Assembly: GCF_965638725.1 (NCBI RefSeq)
Contig: NW_027472020.1
Location: 186,001-250,000, forward strand
Source of the DNA: Aptenodytes patagonicus
Lineage: Eukaryota > Chordata > Aves > Sphenisciformes > Spheniscidae
Reading direction: 5' to 3'
Length of the DNA: 64,000 nucleotides
Shown: one piece after another, positions 30,582 to 43,800 of the stretch
Layout of the letters: every line of letters begins with the position of its first letter
How positions within the stretch are numbered: the stretch's first letter is position 1
Notes under the pieces: generated by a model
Told to the model about the DNA's origin: nothing
Seen by the model: only the letters and a program-made list of their open reading frames with translations
Databases searched by the model: none
Position numbers and translations under genes: made by a program

Positions 30582-33500
30582 ATGAGCTCCCACAGGGCTG
30601 TCGCTGCTGAGGAGCAACCCTTGAGCGTGAGGCGGATCAAGATGGACTTCTGGGACGGGATGGAGCACGCCTTCATGATGCCCAGCATCACCGCCAAAGG
30701 TACAGGCATCCACAGCCACCGCGGGAGTGCTTACAGGACCAACGGTTGTAGCGCTGTGTGGGTGAGACTCGGCACTGCAGCCATCTCAGGGGTGTTTCCA
30801 TCTGGGGCCGGGGACATCAATGTCACTTTACATCTGGCAATGTGCCAGAGCTCAGGGGGTGTTGGAGGGTTGAGAGCTGGCAGACGCAGAGCGCAACCTG
30901 GTTTTCCTTTGCCTTCTAGAGCGAACCGCCGTCTGGGACGCAGTGGCTGGCTACGTTCAAGAACAGCTCCTGCTGCACAAGGTGGGGCGACACCCGCATC
31001 CTCTTAGTCCACCCAGGGGAGTGGGGAGTCCCCACGGGCCTGGGGCATGGCCTGCAGTTACTTTTCCCTCCTCAGAAAGCAGGAAACTCACCCCAAAAGT
31101 CCCCGCTGGGGGACAAGCAGGGCTCGTGCAAGGGTGGTATCACCTCCGGCAGGTGGTATTGTACCGCGGGGCTGATCCCGTTCGCTGGAGACCCCTGGAT
31201 GCCCTCGGGCTGCTTCTGCCCTGACTCCAGCACTGCTTTTTCGGGGCAGGGGAAAGGGAAGGAGAGGGCTCGGCAGCTCCTCCTTAAAGCTCTCCCCACT
31301 GCCCTGGCTCGCGTCTCTGAACAGCAGGAGCGGGCAGGGTCTGGTCCAAAGCACCGTCCCTGGACAGGGCCACTCCCAGCTCTTCCCTCCAGCCAGTCCC
31401 TCACTCTGCAGCCCTTGCCTTCTCTCCTGCTCCAGGGAGTCCGAATTCCAACCCTCGGCTCCTTCGACGCCGTCCCCCAGTGGATCCAGGCTGGGAACGA
31501 GGCGGTGATTATCCAGAGGCCTGTCTTTCGCCTGGCCAGGAACCTGGCGGTTGTCCACAACCTGATGGATGACAAGGACTACCTGCCCGGTAAGACGTCG
31601 GATTAAACCCTGGCTGGCTGCAGGGTCGTTTCATCCCTGCCCTGGGTCTGAGATGCTCTGAAAAAGCAACTCTCTCTCTGCAGAGCAGGCCCAAAAATGT
31701 TTTTTTTTTTCCTGGGGGGGGCGATGCGATGACTGCAGTAAGCAGCCCTTGGGAAACGCCTGTGGAAAGGCCAGTGGGCGAGCGCCTCCATCCCCTTCCT
31801 GTGCCTTTCCAGGCGATAAGGAGCTGGAGCCTCTGAAATACGCCAAGGTGGCCACGGACGCCTCTGTGTCCCGGCGAAAAGTGGAGGGCTGCATCCTAGG
31901 CGTCACGTCCCTCCTCTCTCACTGCCTGGGGAAGGGGGCGAACGTTGCCCTCGTCCTGAGGAACGTTGGGGTGCTCCTCATCGAAGGCAGGAGAGTGGAA
32001 ATGAAATTCTACTACGACTTCCTGGAGACCTTGTCCGGGAAGAAGAACCTGGCAAAATCTGTTTTCAAGGTGAGCGTTTCAGTTTTGCTGTGGCGCGGGC
32101 ACTCCCACGGCGGTGTCGTGGCGCTGCCCACGCGTGGCCCGGCTGGGATGCGGTCATCCCACTTGAGCGAGGCGAGACCTACGGTCCTAACAACTCCCCC
32201 TGCCTCGGGCTCCTCCGATTCGGAGCGCCTCGGCCGTGCGGAGGGCATCCTGCCATCTTTGTGGTCCTCCCTTGCAGGTCCCCTGGCTGCTGGACATGCT
32301 GGTGTCCCGGGTGGCACCCGTGGCCTCGCTGAGTGTTTCCGGCCGCGTCATCCTCTTTCCCGAGTGAGTATGTTGGCGGCTGCAGCCGCTGGTTGGTGCA
32401 GACGCTCAAGGTAGCATTTGCTCCTTGTGACCACGGATGTCCTCCCATGGGGACAACCAGGCAGCGGCTCTTGTTGGCGTCCCCAGGCTGTAGTCGGTCC
32501 CACGAGGCAGATCTGATGGGAAAGACAGAGGAATTTAGGCAACATTTTCTTCCCGTGGCGGCCAGGGCTTCTTTGCCAGGGGACTCCATTTCCCAGGGCT
32601 GTCCTTGCGGGTGGGGCACGGTAGACGTTGGAAAAACACGGTAGACTTGGGGAAAAGAACGGCCTTTACGGCCCTTCCAAAGTCTGCCCGTCAGCAGGTG
32701 ATTGCGGCGAGCGAGTGCTGGTGGTGCTCTGGGTCACGTCGGCGTCTTCTCCTTGTTGCCAGGTTTGAAACGGAGCTTGTGGCCGAGCCGCTGCCCAGGC
32801 CTCTTCTCAAGACCTCGAGGCGAGTCCCCGGCGGGGACAAGCAGATGAGAAGGGAGGGTTTGCCACATCTCGGGCAAGGCACGAAAGGTAAAGCAGCTCC
32901 CGGCTCCTTTCCACGGCACGGGCAACCAAGTTCTGTCGTCGGGTGGGGAAAAGCACCGGCGTTGCGGGTCAAAAGGCTCCGACTTGGGCCAAAGCTTCAT
33001 GCCAGCTCGGCCCAGCCTTTTCTCCCGACGACTCGTCGGCTTCACCGAAACGGAGCCCTGGGGTGGGACGTGCCCAAGGGTACGGTGGGAGGATGGTGAT
33101 CCAAGGCCCTCTCCTCCCCCCTCAGAAGTGACCCCACCAAAAGTGTCCCTGTCACCTCCCCGGCATCACCCAGCCCCCTCAGTCCCAACCCGGGCGCTGA
33201 TGAGGCGATTGCAAAAGCACGTTGGAAGTGGGGAACCGGGGCAAGCGCCGGTGCTGGGGAGGGTGCCGGGCCTCTGGAGACAGCGGATGGGAGGGGGAGC
33301 AGAACGGCCCTCTCGGATGCTTTGGAAAGAGGCCTGAGCAGCGCTGCCTGTCACCGGGGCCGGCAGCGTCCCGGCGACGCTCTTCTGACGAGGTCTCTCC
33401 TTCCTGTTTCCAGTGGGATTCCCTGGTTTTCCCTTTCCAGCTAGTCCAAGCTCGAGAAATGATGAGATACCACCGTTCTGGGAAATCAGGGGGAAGAGGA

Positions 33501-34420
33501 GGAGGAGAAGCTCTCGGGTCAGGTGAGGCTCAGGGCTGGCGTCTGCACGGGCTCCTTTTGCCCAGAGAGGCGGTCACTGCCCCATCCCGGGAAACGTTCA
33601 AGGTCAGGTTGGAGGGGGCCTCTGAGCGACCTGATCTAGTCGAAGACGGCCCTGCTCCTCGCAGGGAGGCTTGGACTAGACGACCTTCAGAAGCCCCTTC
33701 CAACCCAAAGCCTTCTGTGATTCTGTGATTTCCTGACCCGGCAAGAGCCCGTTGCCCAGCCCCAAACACTCGCCGCCCATCGCTGCCCAACAGTGGTGAC
33801 GGCAGCGCCCGGAGGGGCGGGATGGGGCTGCCGGGAGCCCCCTGTTTCACAGGGCTGCTTCCTCTCGGGCCCTTCAGGAGAGCCCCAGCATGGCCTCCTG
33901 AGCTGTGCACGGGGACAGCCGTGCGGCAGCCGAGGGTCCTGGCTCAGGGGGTTTCCTCAGCCGAGCCGCCGGCGGCTGCACAAAGAGGCGCGTGGCTCGC
34001 GAGGGCGGGATATGGCGACAAACCCATCGACCTCCTCAGGTTAGACCTCTCCCATTGTGTCCTTCCAGGCAGCGGCGGGTCATCCCAGGCGGTTCCCCTG
34101 GAAAAAAGCAGCCTGCGACCAGCCAACCCAAGGGCAAACCCGCGCCCACCGGCCAAGCACCAAGGCAGAGCCGAGCGCAGGCAGCAGAACTTCAGAGCTA
34201 CGGAGGAGGAGGAGGAGGACTAGTGGAGAAAATCCTCGCTGAAATCGCCACGACGCAGACGGCGAAAGCCAAGCCCTCCCACGCTCGGGAAGCGGCGACC
34301 TTCGTAACACCCGTAATCGCCGTCTTATCGGTAACGAGCTCTGAGGCCAGCCTGCGCGAGGAGCCCGCCTACGAGGTTCTCAGGCAGCCGCTGCCGAGAC
34401 CAAGATGGAGAAAACTGTGA
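30582..34420 (+). CDS. CCDC81-like protein with two HU-type domains, unit 2
   Basis: Spliced gene with consistent phases and GT/AG sites: exons 30582-30699, 30920-30981, 31436-31589, 31813-32069, 32278-32363, 32763-32887, optional 33126-33227 (102 bases, phase 1/1), 33414-33522 and 34069-34420 (TGA). It gives 420 residues, or 454 with the optional exon. Residues about 25-105 match HU-CCDC81 domain 1 (ERTAVWDAVAGYVQEQLLLH, VRIPTLGSFDAV, IIQRPVFRLARNL); about 115-225 match domain 2 (VEGCILGVTSLLSHCL, RNVGVLLIEGRRVEMKFYYD, VPWLLDMLVSRVAP). The tail is Pro/Arg-rich with a Gly run of six. Human CCDC81 is remembered as about 650 residues with a long coiled-coil tail, which is missing here. CCDC81 is linked to cilia and centrosomes; the role of this short form is unknown. 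M1 was chosen for its place after the TATA-like box; M21 (MDFWDGMEH) is an alternative. A CR1 fragment lies in the last intron. Confidence 0.85.
33561..33728 (+). mobile_element. CR1 3'-end fragment in CCDC81-like intron, unit 2
   Basis: Same intronic insertion as 16457-16624, between the last two exons. Confidence 0.88.
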
Positions 34421-34634
34421 ACTTCAGTCCTGAGAGCTTCTGGCCGGTGCTGGAATAATCTCAGAAGTCTGCATTCTGGACGCGGAGCGCTGAGGCCCGC
34501 GCGCTCGAGGCACCCCTCGACGAACACCTCTGTTTTGGTGCAAGCGGCTCGAGGCGATGCCTTGCGCTGAAGACGAGCTCAGCGCTCCCTCGGCTGGAGA
34601 GGCCCCACCTGGAGGGATCGGGGAAAAAGAGATG

Positions 34635-34640
34635 AATAAA
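34635..34640 (+). other. Polyadenylation signal AATAAA, CCDC81-like unit 2
   Basis: AATAAA about 215 bases past the TGA at 34418-34420, with a T-rich stretch following near 34670. Confidence 0.78.
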
Positions 34641-35602
34641 AACACAGAGAAGTTGCAAAAGGGCCTTGACTTTTTTTGAATTGTTTGCAACCGGAACGGG
34701 GGAGAAGGGTTTTTTACGGTTGGCTCTGAGATCAGCCGAGCACGGCCCTGGAAGCGGGGCCATCTGAGGGACCTTCCCTCGGGACCTCTTCCATCCAAAG
34801 GACCTTCTCCATGGCCGCTATGGAAAGGAAGGTGGTTTTGGGGGCAAGAGAGGGCAACCAGGCACTTGGAGCAATGTTGTGAAGAACTGAAGATCCCTGG
34901 AGGGGAAAGGAGAGAATGCAAGTGCAGCTGGGGAGGCATGGAGGGCACGTACGTGCAGGGGCAGCGGAGGCCACCTAAGCTTACGCCCAGGGCCATAAGG
35001 GACCGGGGAAGGAAAGAGAGCAAGGCTGAGCCCAGCTCCGCTGGCCTGGACTTTCTATTTCCACCTGGGGTAGAGCCAGGGCTCTCTACTATCCTATTTA
35101 TCTCCCAGATGACCCAATTTATATCCAGTTTCTACCTCTACTTATGAAATCCTCCAGGTAGGTGCCCTGTTTGGCCATCCCGTGGGCCACCCACGCTGAC
35201 AGAAGGTCCACCTCCAGTCCCAGCACGGTGGCACTCGCGTCCCCTGCTGTTTCCTGGCATTTTCCTCCTTGCCCAAATCCATCCTATGCAACCCAGGAAC
35301 CAAACCGTCCTTACGGGAAGCTTCTGCTTAGGACCCCCTCCAGCATCCCGGGGGGGAAGGGGCCACCCTGATGCCGCCCTAAAGATGCAGTCCCTGACCT
35401 TGAGCAAAGGTTGTTCCTGAGGACACTGGCGCGAGCGAGTGATGAGGGTCTGCAAAGCTGAATTTCACTTTGCAGGGGCAGATCTTTCTGCACCGGTTTG
35501 CAAGAGGGTGCCAGGCTGGGAATTGGAAGACCTTGTTGAAGGGCCAAAATGGAGAGACCTACCCAGAACCAGGAGCTCCGTGTGGGGGTGAGATGTGTCT
35601 CT
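34641..35602. other. Anonymous spacer after CCDC81-like gene, unit 2
   Basis: Counterpart of 17543-18487, with a 14-base segment near 34740-34755 (CACGGCCCTGGAAG-like) that unit 1 lacks. No gene recognised. Confidence 0.5.
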
Positions 35603-35628
35603 AGGGTGTATATACATATATACACCCT
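35603..35628. repeat. Perfect 11-base palindrome, unit 2
   Basis: Same as 18488-18513 in unit 1: arms AGGGTGTATAT and ATATACACCCT around loop ACAT. Confidence 0.9.
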
Positions 35629-35644
35629 ACATGTAGGGTTCAAA

Positions 35645-36230
35645 TCCTTACTACAGGACACAAAACCTAATTTCCCGGTCCAAAGCCTCATTTTTAGGCT
35701 ACAAAGCCACAACTGGCTGTGCAAAGCCTCATTTATACAATCCCAACTCTTATTTTCAAAGTCCAAGTCCTCGGTTCTAGATCCAGACTCTCATATTAAG
35801 TTACCAAAGTCTCATTTATGTGGTCCAAAGCCCCATCTTGAAGGCCCAAACCCTCATTTTGAGAGGCCAAATACTGATTTGTAGGGTCTAAACCCTCTTT
35901 CTGGGGAACAAAGGCTCGGGTTTAGGGTCCAAAGCTTTAGTTGGAGGCTCCAACGCCTCATTTGTAAGACCCAGGTCTGTCTTTCAGAGTCCAAAATCTC
36001 ATTTTATTGTCCAAATCCTTGTTTTTTGTTTCTGACGCCAAATTCTGAGGGTCCAAAGTCTCATTTTTAGCGCCCAAGGCCTCCTTTTTAGGGTTCTGTG
36101 CCTCTTTTCTTTTAGAGTCCAATTCTCAATTTTTAGGGCCCAAAGCCTCATATTTCATTTGAAGCCACAAGTCTCACTTTTAGCGCCCAAAGCCTCATTT
36201 TCAGGATCCCTCCCCTCATTTTAAGGGTCT
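35645..36230 (+). repeat. Degenerate ~25-base minisatellite, unit 2
   Basis: Counterpart of 18530-19115 with the same order of units and a few base changes. The number of units looks unchanged, so the array has not been expanding since duplication. Confidence 0.85.
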
Positions 36231-36451
36231 CAGTGTCACTGGTGGCATCATCCAGGGCTGCCCTTTATCCTTCTCGGACAGCTCTAAGCTTCCACAAAGC
36301 ACAGCCCTTCTTTCCAGGGCCGGGCTGTCCTTTCGTTCGTTTTACTTCAGCACAAACACTACCAGAGCCTGCGGCCACGCTCCAGTACCTCATCGCACCT
36401 CAGCCCCTGCTGTGAACTAACATGGACAGTCACACCGTTGACGCGCTCTCC

Positions 36452-36527
36452 TGCCCTTCTCTGGACACGCTCCAGCACCTCGACGTCCTTCTTGTAGCGA
36501 GGGGCCCAAAACTGAAGACAGCCTCGG
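36452..36527 (-). mobile_element. CR1 remnant at the unit 2/3 border
   Basis: Only the right-hand end of the short CR1 remains (CCTTCTCTGGACACGCTCC onward). The rest and about 80 bases of flank are removed by a 516-base deletion with a TGCC microhomology at 36452-36455. Confidence 0.88.
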
Positions 36528-37102
36528 AGGGCGGGCCCTCAGCGCCTGACAGCGCAGGCTGCGGCAGGGGCTGGGCCGGGCCGCCGCCATGACAACCGCC
36601 CCCTCCCCCTGGAACGCTCCCCCACTTCAGCCCAGAGCCTTCCCCGGCCGGCACGGCGACAGCCAATCGGCTGCCGCCGCGGGAAGCGCCGCCAATCGGA
36701 GCCGGGCGTGCCCTGCCCAATCCCAGCGCCGCTCTCGGGAGGCCGGCAGAGAGGCGGGAAAGCCCTGAGGGGAGGGACCCGCCCCCGGCTGCGGCCCGTC
36801 CGGCCCGGGCCCGTGCGGCCCCCGCGGCTTCTGCCGGGCCCCTCCGCGTCCCCGGGGCAGCCGGGGGGAGGAAGGCCCTGGCGCTTCCCGGCCGGTGTCA
36901 CCCCAAGGAGCGCGGGACCTCCCGCCACGCGGAGCAGCGAGGGAGGCGCCCGGTGCCCTCACGATGTCTGCGGCGGGGGGAGGTGAGGAAGCAAAGCGCG
37001 TCCGGGCTCGGCGCCCTCGGCTCAGCCTCAGGCCGCGACGGGAGCCGAGGGGCTCTTCCGCTGCTGGGAGCCGCCCGAGGCAGCTGCCAGGTACCTGCCT
37101 GA
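36528..37102 (+). promoter_or_regulatory. CpG-island promoter with three CCAAT boxes, unit 3
   Basis: Counterpart of 186-760. CCAAT boxes are at 36663, 36692 and 36717; the orphan ATG is at 36964 and its donor follows 36982. No difference was noticed. Confidence 0.7.
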
Positions 37103-38127
37103 GCTAGTTCGCCCGTTTGGGGCGGGAGGTGTCTGCTCTGGGACCCGCCTGGGACTCCCCCCAGGTACGGGGCGGCTTTGGCGGCCCTCATCTGAAAGGC
37201 GCACGTGTCCGGGGTGGCAGCCCGGGAGCCCTGCCCTGTCGAGACCCCAGGTAGCGTGCCTCCTCCAGGAGGAAGCTCCAACTGCATGCAGCCACCTGGG
37301 ACTCCGGCTGGGCGGAAAGCGAAGGTGGTTTGCATCTGGTGGAAGGACCCCCCCGGGCCAGGCGGCTGTCTGGGACCGCTGCGAGGTAGCAGCAGCGCAG
37401 GTCGGTTTGCCTCATCCGGGAAGGAGCTGACATCCCGCCTGTGCACCGGGAGCTCGTCCGTGGTGGTTCCTCCGGTGGTTTTGTGTCCTCGTGGGCGAAG
37501 CGCTCAGCCTCCGCGGCCGCAAAGTATTTCTAGTGGTGCCCGGCCTGGTTTCTCTGCGCAGAGACCTACCCCCGGTGCAGAGTCGCTGCCCAGTTGTCGT
37601 TGCCTCCACTGGCAGGCTGTGATTGTGGAAGCTCTGATGGCAGGTCGCTGACTGGGGGGCTGCAGGGCCCGCTGCCCAAGTTGGTTTTCGGTGGTGTATA
37701 GTTAGCTCCGTTTCAGAGGGACTCTGCGCAAAGGGGGACCCAAGTAGATTTGCGTCTGCGTGCGAGTCGCCTCGCTCCTGGGAAGCAGCTGAGGATTTCT
37801 CCCTGGTAGATCCCCAGTGCGGCTGTCCCCCCGGAGTGAAAATCTCATCCCAGGTGACAGCCCACTTGACTTGCCAGGCAGTTGCTGGAGCTATTTTAAA
37901 ATTTACACAGAAACTGCGTTCCCAGGTAGCAGCCTGGGACTCCTAGAAGGTACCTACCTGAAAAGTTTCTCTCCTGTTGCAAGAAGGACCATGGTTAGTA
38001 GTGGCTCAGGCTTCCTGCCAGGACTCACATTGTCTTTTTGGCCACCTCAGGAGGGAGTAGAACTCTTGGGTTCTAGATTCCTCCAAGGTAGCTACCGGTG
38101 GAGTTTTGTGTATGCTGCAGTCAGGCC
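37087..38127. repeat. Degenerate repeat-like block, unit 3
   Basis: Counterpart of 745-1790, with a 4-base loss in a GGGAGGGAG run near 37450 and a changed patch near 38021 (GGACTCACATTG instead of GGCTTCCTGGCCTG). Confidence 0.35.
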
Positions 38128-39452
38128 CATAGAATCACCGAATGGTTTGGGTTGGAAGGGACCTCTAAAGGTCGTCTAGTCCAACCCCCCTGCCGCGGGC
38201 AGGGACATCTTCAACTAGATCAGGTCGCTCAGAGCCCCGTCCAACCTGACCTGGAATGTTTCCAGGGATGGGGCATCCACCCCCTCTCTGGGCAACCTGT
38301 GCCGGTGTTTCACCACCCTCAGCGTAAAAAATGTCTTCCTTCTATCTAGTCTGTATCTTTACAGACTAGTTTCAAGCCGTTCCCCCTTGTCCTGTCGCAA
38401 CAGGCCCTGCTGAAAAGTTTGCCGCCGTCTTTTTCATAAGCCCCCTTGAAGTACTGACAGGCTGCAATAAGGTTTCCCCGAAGCCTTCTCTTCTCTAGGC
38501 TGAACAATGCTGGCTGTCTCGAATCACCTCCCTGCCCTCCATGTGCCTTAGCATAGCTTCCAGGAGGATCTGTTCCATGATCTTCCCAGGCACAGAGGTG
38601 AGGCTGACTGGCCTGTAGTTCCCCGGGCCTTCCTTTTTCCCCTTTTTAAAAATGGGGGTGATGTTTCCCGTTATCCAGTCAGCGGGAACTTCCCCGGACT
38701 GCCCCGGCTTCTCAAATATGATGGATAGTGGCTTAGCAACTTCATCCGCCAGTTCCTTCAGGACCCGCAGATGGATCTCATCGGGTCCCATGGACTTGTG
38801 CACCTTCAGGTCCTTAGATGGTCTCGAACCTGATGTTCTCCCACAGTGGGCAGCTCTTCATTCTCCCAGTCCCTGCCTTTGCCTTCTGTGGCTTGGGCGG
38901 TGAGGCTCGAGCACTTGCCGGTGGAGACCGAGGCAAAAAAGTCATTGAGTACCTCCGCCTTCTCCGTATCCTGGGTAACCAGGTCTCCCGTTTCCTTCCG
39001 GAGAGGGCCCACATTTTCCCTCGTCTTCCTTCTGTCCCTGACATATCTATAGAACCTTTTCTTGTGGCCCTTGCCGTCCCCGGCCAGATTTAATTCTCTC
39101 AGGGCTTTAGCTTTCCTAACCTGGTCCCTGGCTGCTCGGACAATTTCTCTCTATTCCTCCCAGGCTCCCTGTCCTTGCTTCCACCCTCTGCAGGCTTCCT
39201 TTTTGTGTTTGAGTTTGTCCAGGAGCTCCTTGTTCATCCACGCAGGCCTCCTGGCGTTTTTGCCTGGCTTCCTCTTTGCTGGGATGCATCGCTCCTGAGC
39301 TTGAAGGAGGCGATCCTTGAATATCGCCCAGCTTTCTTGGGCCACTCTTCCCTCCAGGGCTTTGTCCCATGGCACTCTACCAAGCAGATCCCTGAAGAGG
39401 CCAAAGTCTGCTCTGCTGAAGTCCCGGGTAGTGAGCTTGCTGTGCGCCCTCT
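38128..39452 (-). mobile_element. CR1 LINE, shortened by deletion, minus strand, unit 3
   Basis: Same insertion and same 1158-base deletion as unit 2 (junction TCT 39450-39452). It has the linker TAG found in units 1 and 4 but not 2, and the un-inverted CACCACCCTC at 38311-38320. A private perfect palindrome lies at 38346-38369. Confidence 0.9.
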
Positions 39453-40220
39453 ATGCCATTTTTACGTAAACACACCACATCTACAAGAAGAAAATCATTA
39501 TTTTTCATGTGGTCCAATTCTACTTAAACATACCAACTCTACAAGACTAAAATAGTTAGTATTTTTTTACACGCAGGCCATTTTCATTTAAACATACCAC
39601 TCTTTGGAGACGACCATAATTACTTTTATGGCTAAGCCCATTTAAAGGGGCAAAACGGACCTTGCCGGTGTCATCCCTAAGTATTCTTCATTTCCCAGCA
39701 AATCAGAAAAGGGACCAGTGGAATGAGATTCCCGAGTGTCTGAAATTCCTGTACTTTGCCCGCTTCCATAGAATACTGTCTTTCTTTTCAGAATAAATGA
39801 AAAGAACTGTCTAAATGCAGGAGACTGTACTATAGGGAGCTGTAAAACGAGAGAACTGGAAAAATGGCAATAAGGGAAACAGCATGTTTCTCCTCGTGAG
39901 AGCTTTAGGTCGAGCGGAGCAGAGCTATTTGTCCTCCCTTAAAGAACAGAGAACTAAATAAAGGTACTCTAAATTAGAGGAGAACAAGGAACTTGCAAGG
40001 CTCCACCCAGATCTCCTCAGCTATGCTTCGCTATGTCGATTTTGAGGCATGTTTGACAGTTACTGCCGCTAAATTACATGGTCTTAGGGGCAATAAGATG
40101 AAAGAAAAGATGCTGAAGGTGAGGTCCGTTGTAAATATGAGCAAATTCTGTTTTATTCCCCGTCTCTTCCAAACAAAACAATCCCATCTGAATAACAAAA
40201 GACTCTTCTCTCTTGTTTAG

Positions 40221-40370
<150 letters not shown>

Positions 40371-40815
40371 TAAGTGGGGTCCTTCCTTCCCCGTTCATAA
40401 TGAATTCCTACTGAAGTCCCTGGGGTTTCCGTCGGCCTCCTAGAAAGGTTTTTCCCTGTTACAGCAATTTTTCTCTTAAAACCGGCGAGGGATGGAGAAT
40501 ACGCACATTGAGCATCGGCTCGCTGTGACGCCTCAAGGGCTCCGTTCCCCACGGTGCCGACTTTTTTGTCTTATCTAGAAACATAATTCATATATCGATT
40601 TTGAAGCTCATTCTCATCATCCCTAGTGGTATTCAGCAAATACCTTCTGCCTGGTGCTGGATATACGCAGAATCAGAGAGCACGTGCCGCAGAAACAGCT
40701 GGGCAAAACCTTTAAGCAGAGAAACAGAAAAGGGGGGAGAAAATAGGGGGTTTGACGCCCGTTTTGAGACGTTTGTAGGGCACGGTGACTTATTTTGGCC
40801 AAACAGATATGGCAG

Positions 40816-40849
<34 letters not shown>

Positions 40850-43800
40850 GGGGGGTTTATAGCAGGTTGGTTTTTTTGTTTTTAAAAAAAGACGTTTTTA
40901 GAGACGTGAGCCTTCATTGGTACCTGGTCAGAAGGGGCGATACGTGCCAAAGGCTGATCAATGCCTTAATGTTAAAGGTGAAGCCTAATATCTAAAAATG
41001 CTTGTCTTCCACTAAACCCCACTGACTTGTCAGCGTGTCATCCCGGCCTCATTTTGAGTAATCTGAGACTTGATCCTGACAAAGCGCCTGTCAAAAAATA
41101 AGCAGCGCAAATCAGAAAGTAATTGGGCCACTACTTAATTTTGCTGTTGCTGATAGCAAGCAAAAGTGTGTGTTTTTTTTTTTTTTTTTTTTAAGTTTTG
41201 TGATCTAAATAGCCTAAATAAAAATTCTAGTGCGTGCGTAGGTATAGGCCAGCAAACGTGAAGCAACAGCAGACGTGAAAATTAAGTAATAGGTGGCATT
41301 GCCCTGAAGATTTTCACTTTAGGATCTTAATACACTCTTGACAAGGACTAAGTGATACATTTGTAAAAAAAAAGGGATTAATTTTTGACCCTTATTATCT
41401 ATTATGAATAGATAGGTAATAATGTTGCCTGTTACTAGTGGTAGCATGCTCGCGGCTGAGGAAATGGTAGTTTTACTGAGAAAAAAAGGCTTCAACAAGG
41501 AAACACTTTGGGAAAGGTTGACCCCGAGGGCTCGGCCGCTCTTTTGTTACTTTGCAGGTTTGTGAGAGACAAAACGACATGGGAAATACACAGGCAATTT
41601 CTGTGGGGACCGGCACTGCTCGTCAGCCCCGCGCTGGACCAGGTGAAATAGCAGGAATAGAAGTATCAGAAAAGTTGGGGGAAGAAATGAGAAAATACTA
41701 GAAACGGATGAAAATATTGGAAGAGATTTGAACTAAACTGTACTTTCTGGCTTTAATAGACCTAAACCAAAAGTGTGTCGTTCCAGGGTGCTGTAGCGGT
41801 GAAGGCTTACCTGCCGAATGCCCGCTGGTATGATTACCACACAGTGAGTAATTTTAAAAACTCTAGTATATTTATTTTTCCTACTATGGAAATGATTAGG
41901 AAAATTTCCATAGTATCCACCGTCACAGGTGTACGGCGTGCTGGGGTGGAGTGTGACTCCACCACCTCTGTTTTACCAACACGTGTCCAGTAGGAGTTTT
42001 TAGCGATGTAAAAAATTACATCTTGGCTAATTTGTTTGCTAATCACTTTGTGGTAATGTAATCCTGTTCAACATGACCAGTAAAAAGGTGGAATAACAGC
42101 TGTAACTGAAGCGCTTCCATGTTTGCTTTTTTTGAACCCCTTCAAGGATGCATAGAACTTCTTTTCTAGGAATGATGGTGTGGAGGAAGACAAAAGTTTT
42201 AAACAATTTTTACGGCCTCAGGCTTTAAAAGTCACTCCGTTTATCAAGTGTTGTGTAATGGGTTTATATATGCAGAATTTCAGATTGTAATCTTGAAAAC
42301 ACATAGTTCTGCACTAAAGAAGGATTGGCACTGACAACTTTCTTAGTATTTATGTATTCATAAACTTTCATTCTAAAAAAAAGCTTAAAATGGAAAATTC
42401 AACAAAGAGACCAAGTTTTATTTGGGTTTGGTTTGTTTTTTTTTTTTAATCATGAATAGGGTGAGTACCTTGGCTTTAGGGGACAATTCAGAAATTTACC
42501 ATCTCCTTTGGAACATATCAACCTCCATATCCGAGGCGGCTACATCCTCCCTCAGCAAAGCCCTGCTAATACTACATTTTACAGGTATGACTACAATTTA
42601 ATGTAACATTTTTTTGCTTTTTGGGGGCGATATTTAATTAGTGGCCTGGCAAATAAATCGCCTATTAGTGACACGGCGCCTGCATTTGCCTGGACTCCTT
42701 ATTTTCAACCTGGGAAAAGCCCAATTTTCTGGTTTAATGTACACTGTGCTCGGAAGCATTTCCCATTTGGTATAAACATGAGCAGTCCTGAGAGAATCAG
42801 GAAGTATGGCAGCACGTCAACTTCATGGCAGGTTTTTCTCCTTTTTTGGTTTCCTCCTTTAACGGTAACGCTATGGATCGGGGAAGGCTGGTAACAGAGC
42901 TCAGTTAAGTTGTGTACAATGTCCGTAATAGAAGTGATATTGTATTACCTATGTTGAGAAAGATAAAATGCAATTAGCCCAGACAAATATTCTTTTTTTC
43001 CATAGCCGAAGAAACCCGTTGGCGCTCACCGTTGCTTTGAATGACAGTCAGCTTGCAGCAGGTCAGCTTTACTGGGATGACGGGGTGCGCATTGGTAAGT
43101 ACAAAGTTTCTTGTTTCCACGCTAAATTAACTAATTCAGAGTCTACAATGCATAAACGTCGCCTCTCTCTAGCTCAGCGCATCGCTGACACGAACAGTTA
43201 ATGTTGTATTTCAGGATTAGTCCGTAATTGTGCAACACGGCGTAGGAAGCAGGAGCACAAACCAGAGAGAAAAAAAATTACAGTAAACCGGTTACACTTA
43301 AGTAATTAAACTAAAATTACAGTAAAATGTAAAACAGTAACACCGCTAAAATGTAGAATGCTGGCACAGTAGTAACCTAATGTTGTTATTTAGAGAATAT
43401 ATATTTTGCATGAATTCAGCTGTGCCCTGGGCCTAGGACAAGGTATAGAATAAGGATTTGTTCTCAAACCTGTGGGGAACCTAACCACAGGTGAAGTGGG
43501 AAGCTTTAACTAATTTCCTCGATATTAATAAATTCAAATGGTCTTCAGATAAGACGTATCTAGCAGTCTCTTATCCTTTACGCCTGCAGTGTATTATCCT
43601 TGTAATAACGCTAAGCTGTCCCCTGAGATCATCGCAAGGAATGCACAAAAATTGTGATTTATCTTTTTTTTAACATACCAACACATTGCAGGAAGTCCGC
43701 ACGAGCTATACTACACGCAGCACAATTCTTCTATTTAACTTAAAAAAAGAAAAGGTGACCAGCAAATACATATTACTTCATTCTTTCTTTTTAACAGATG

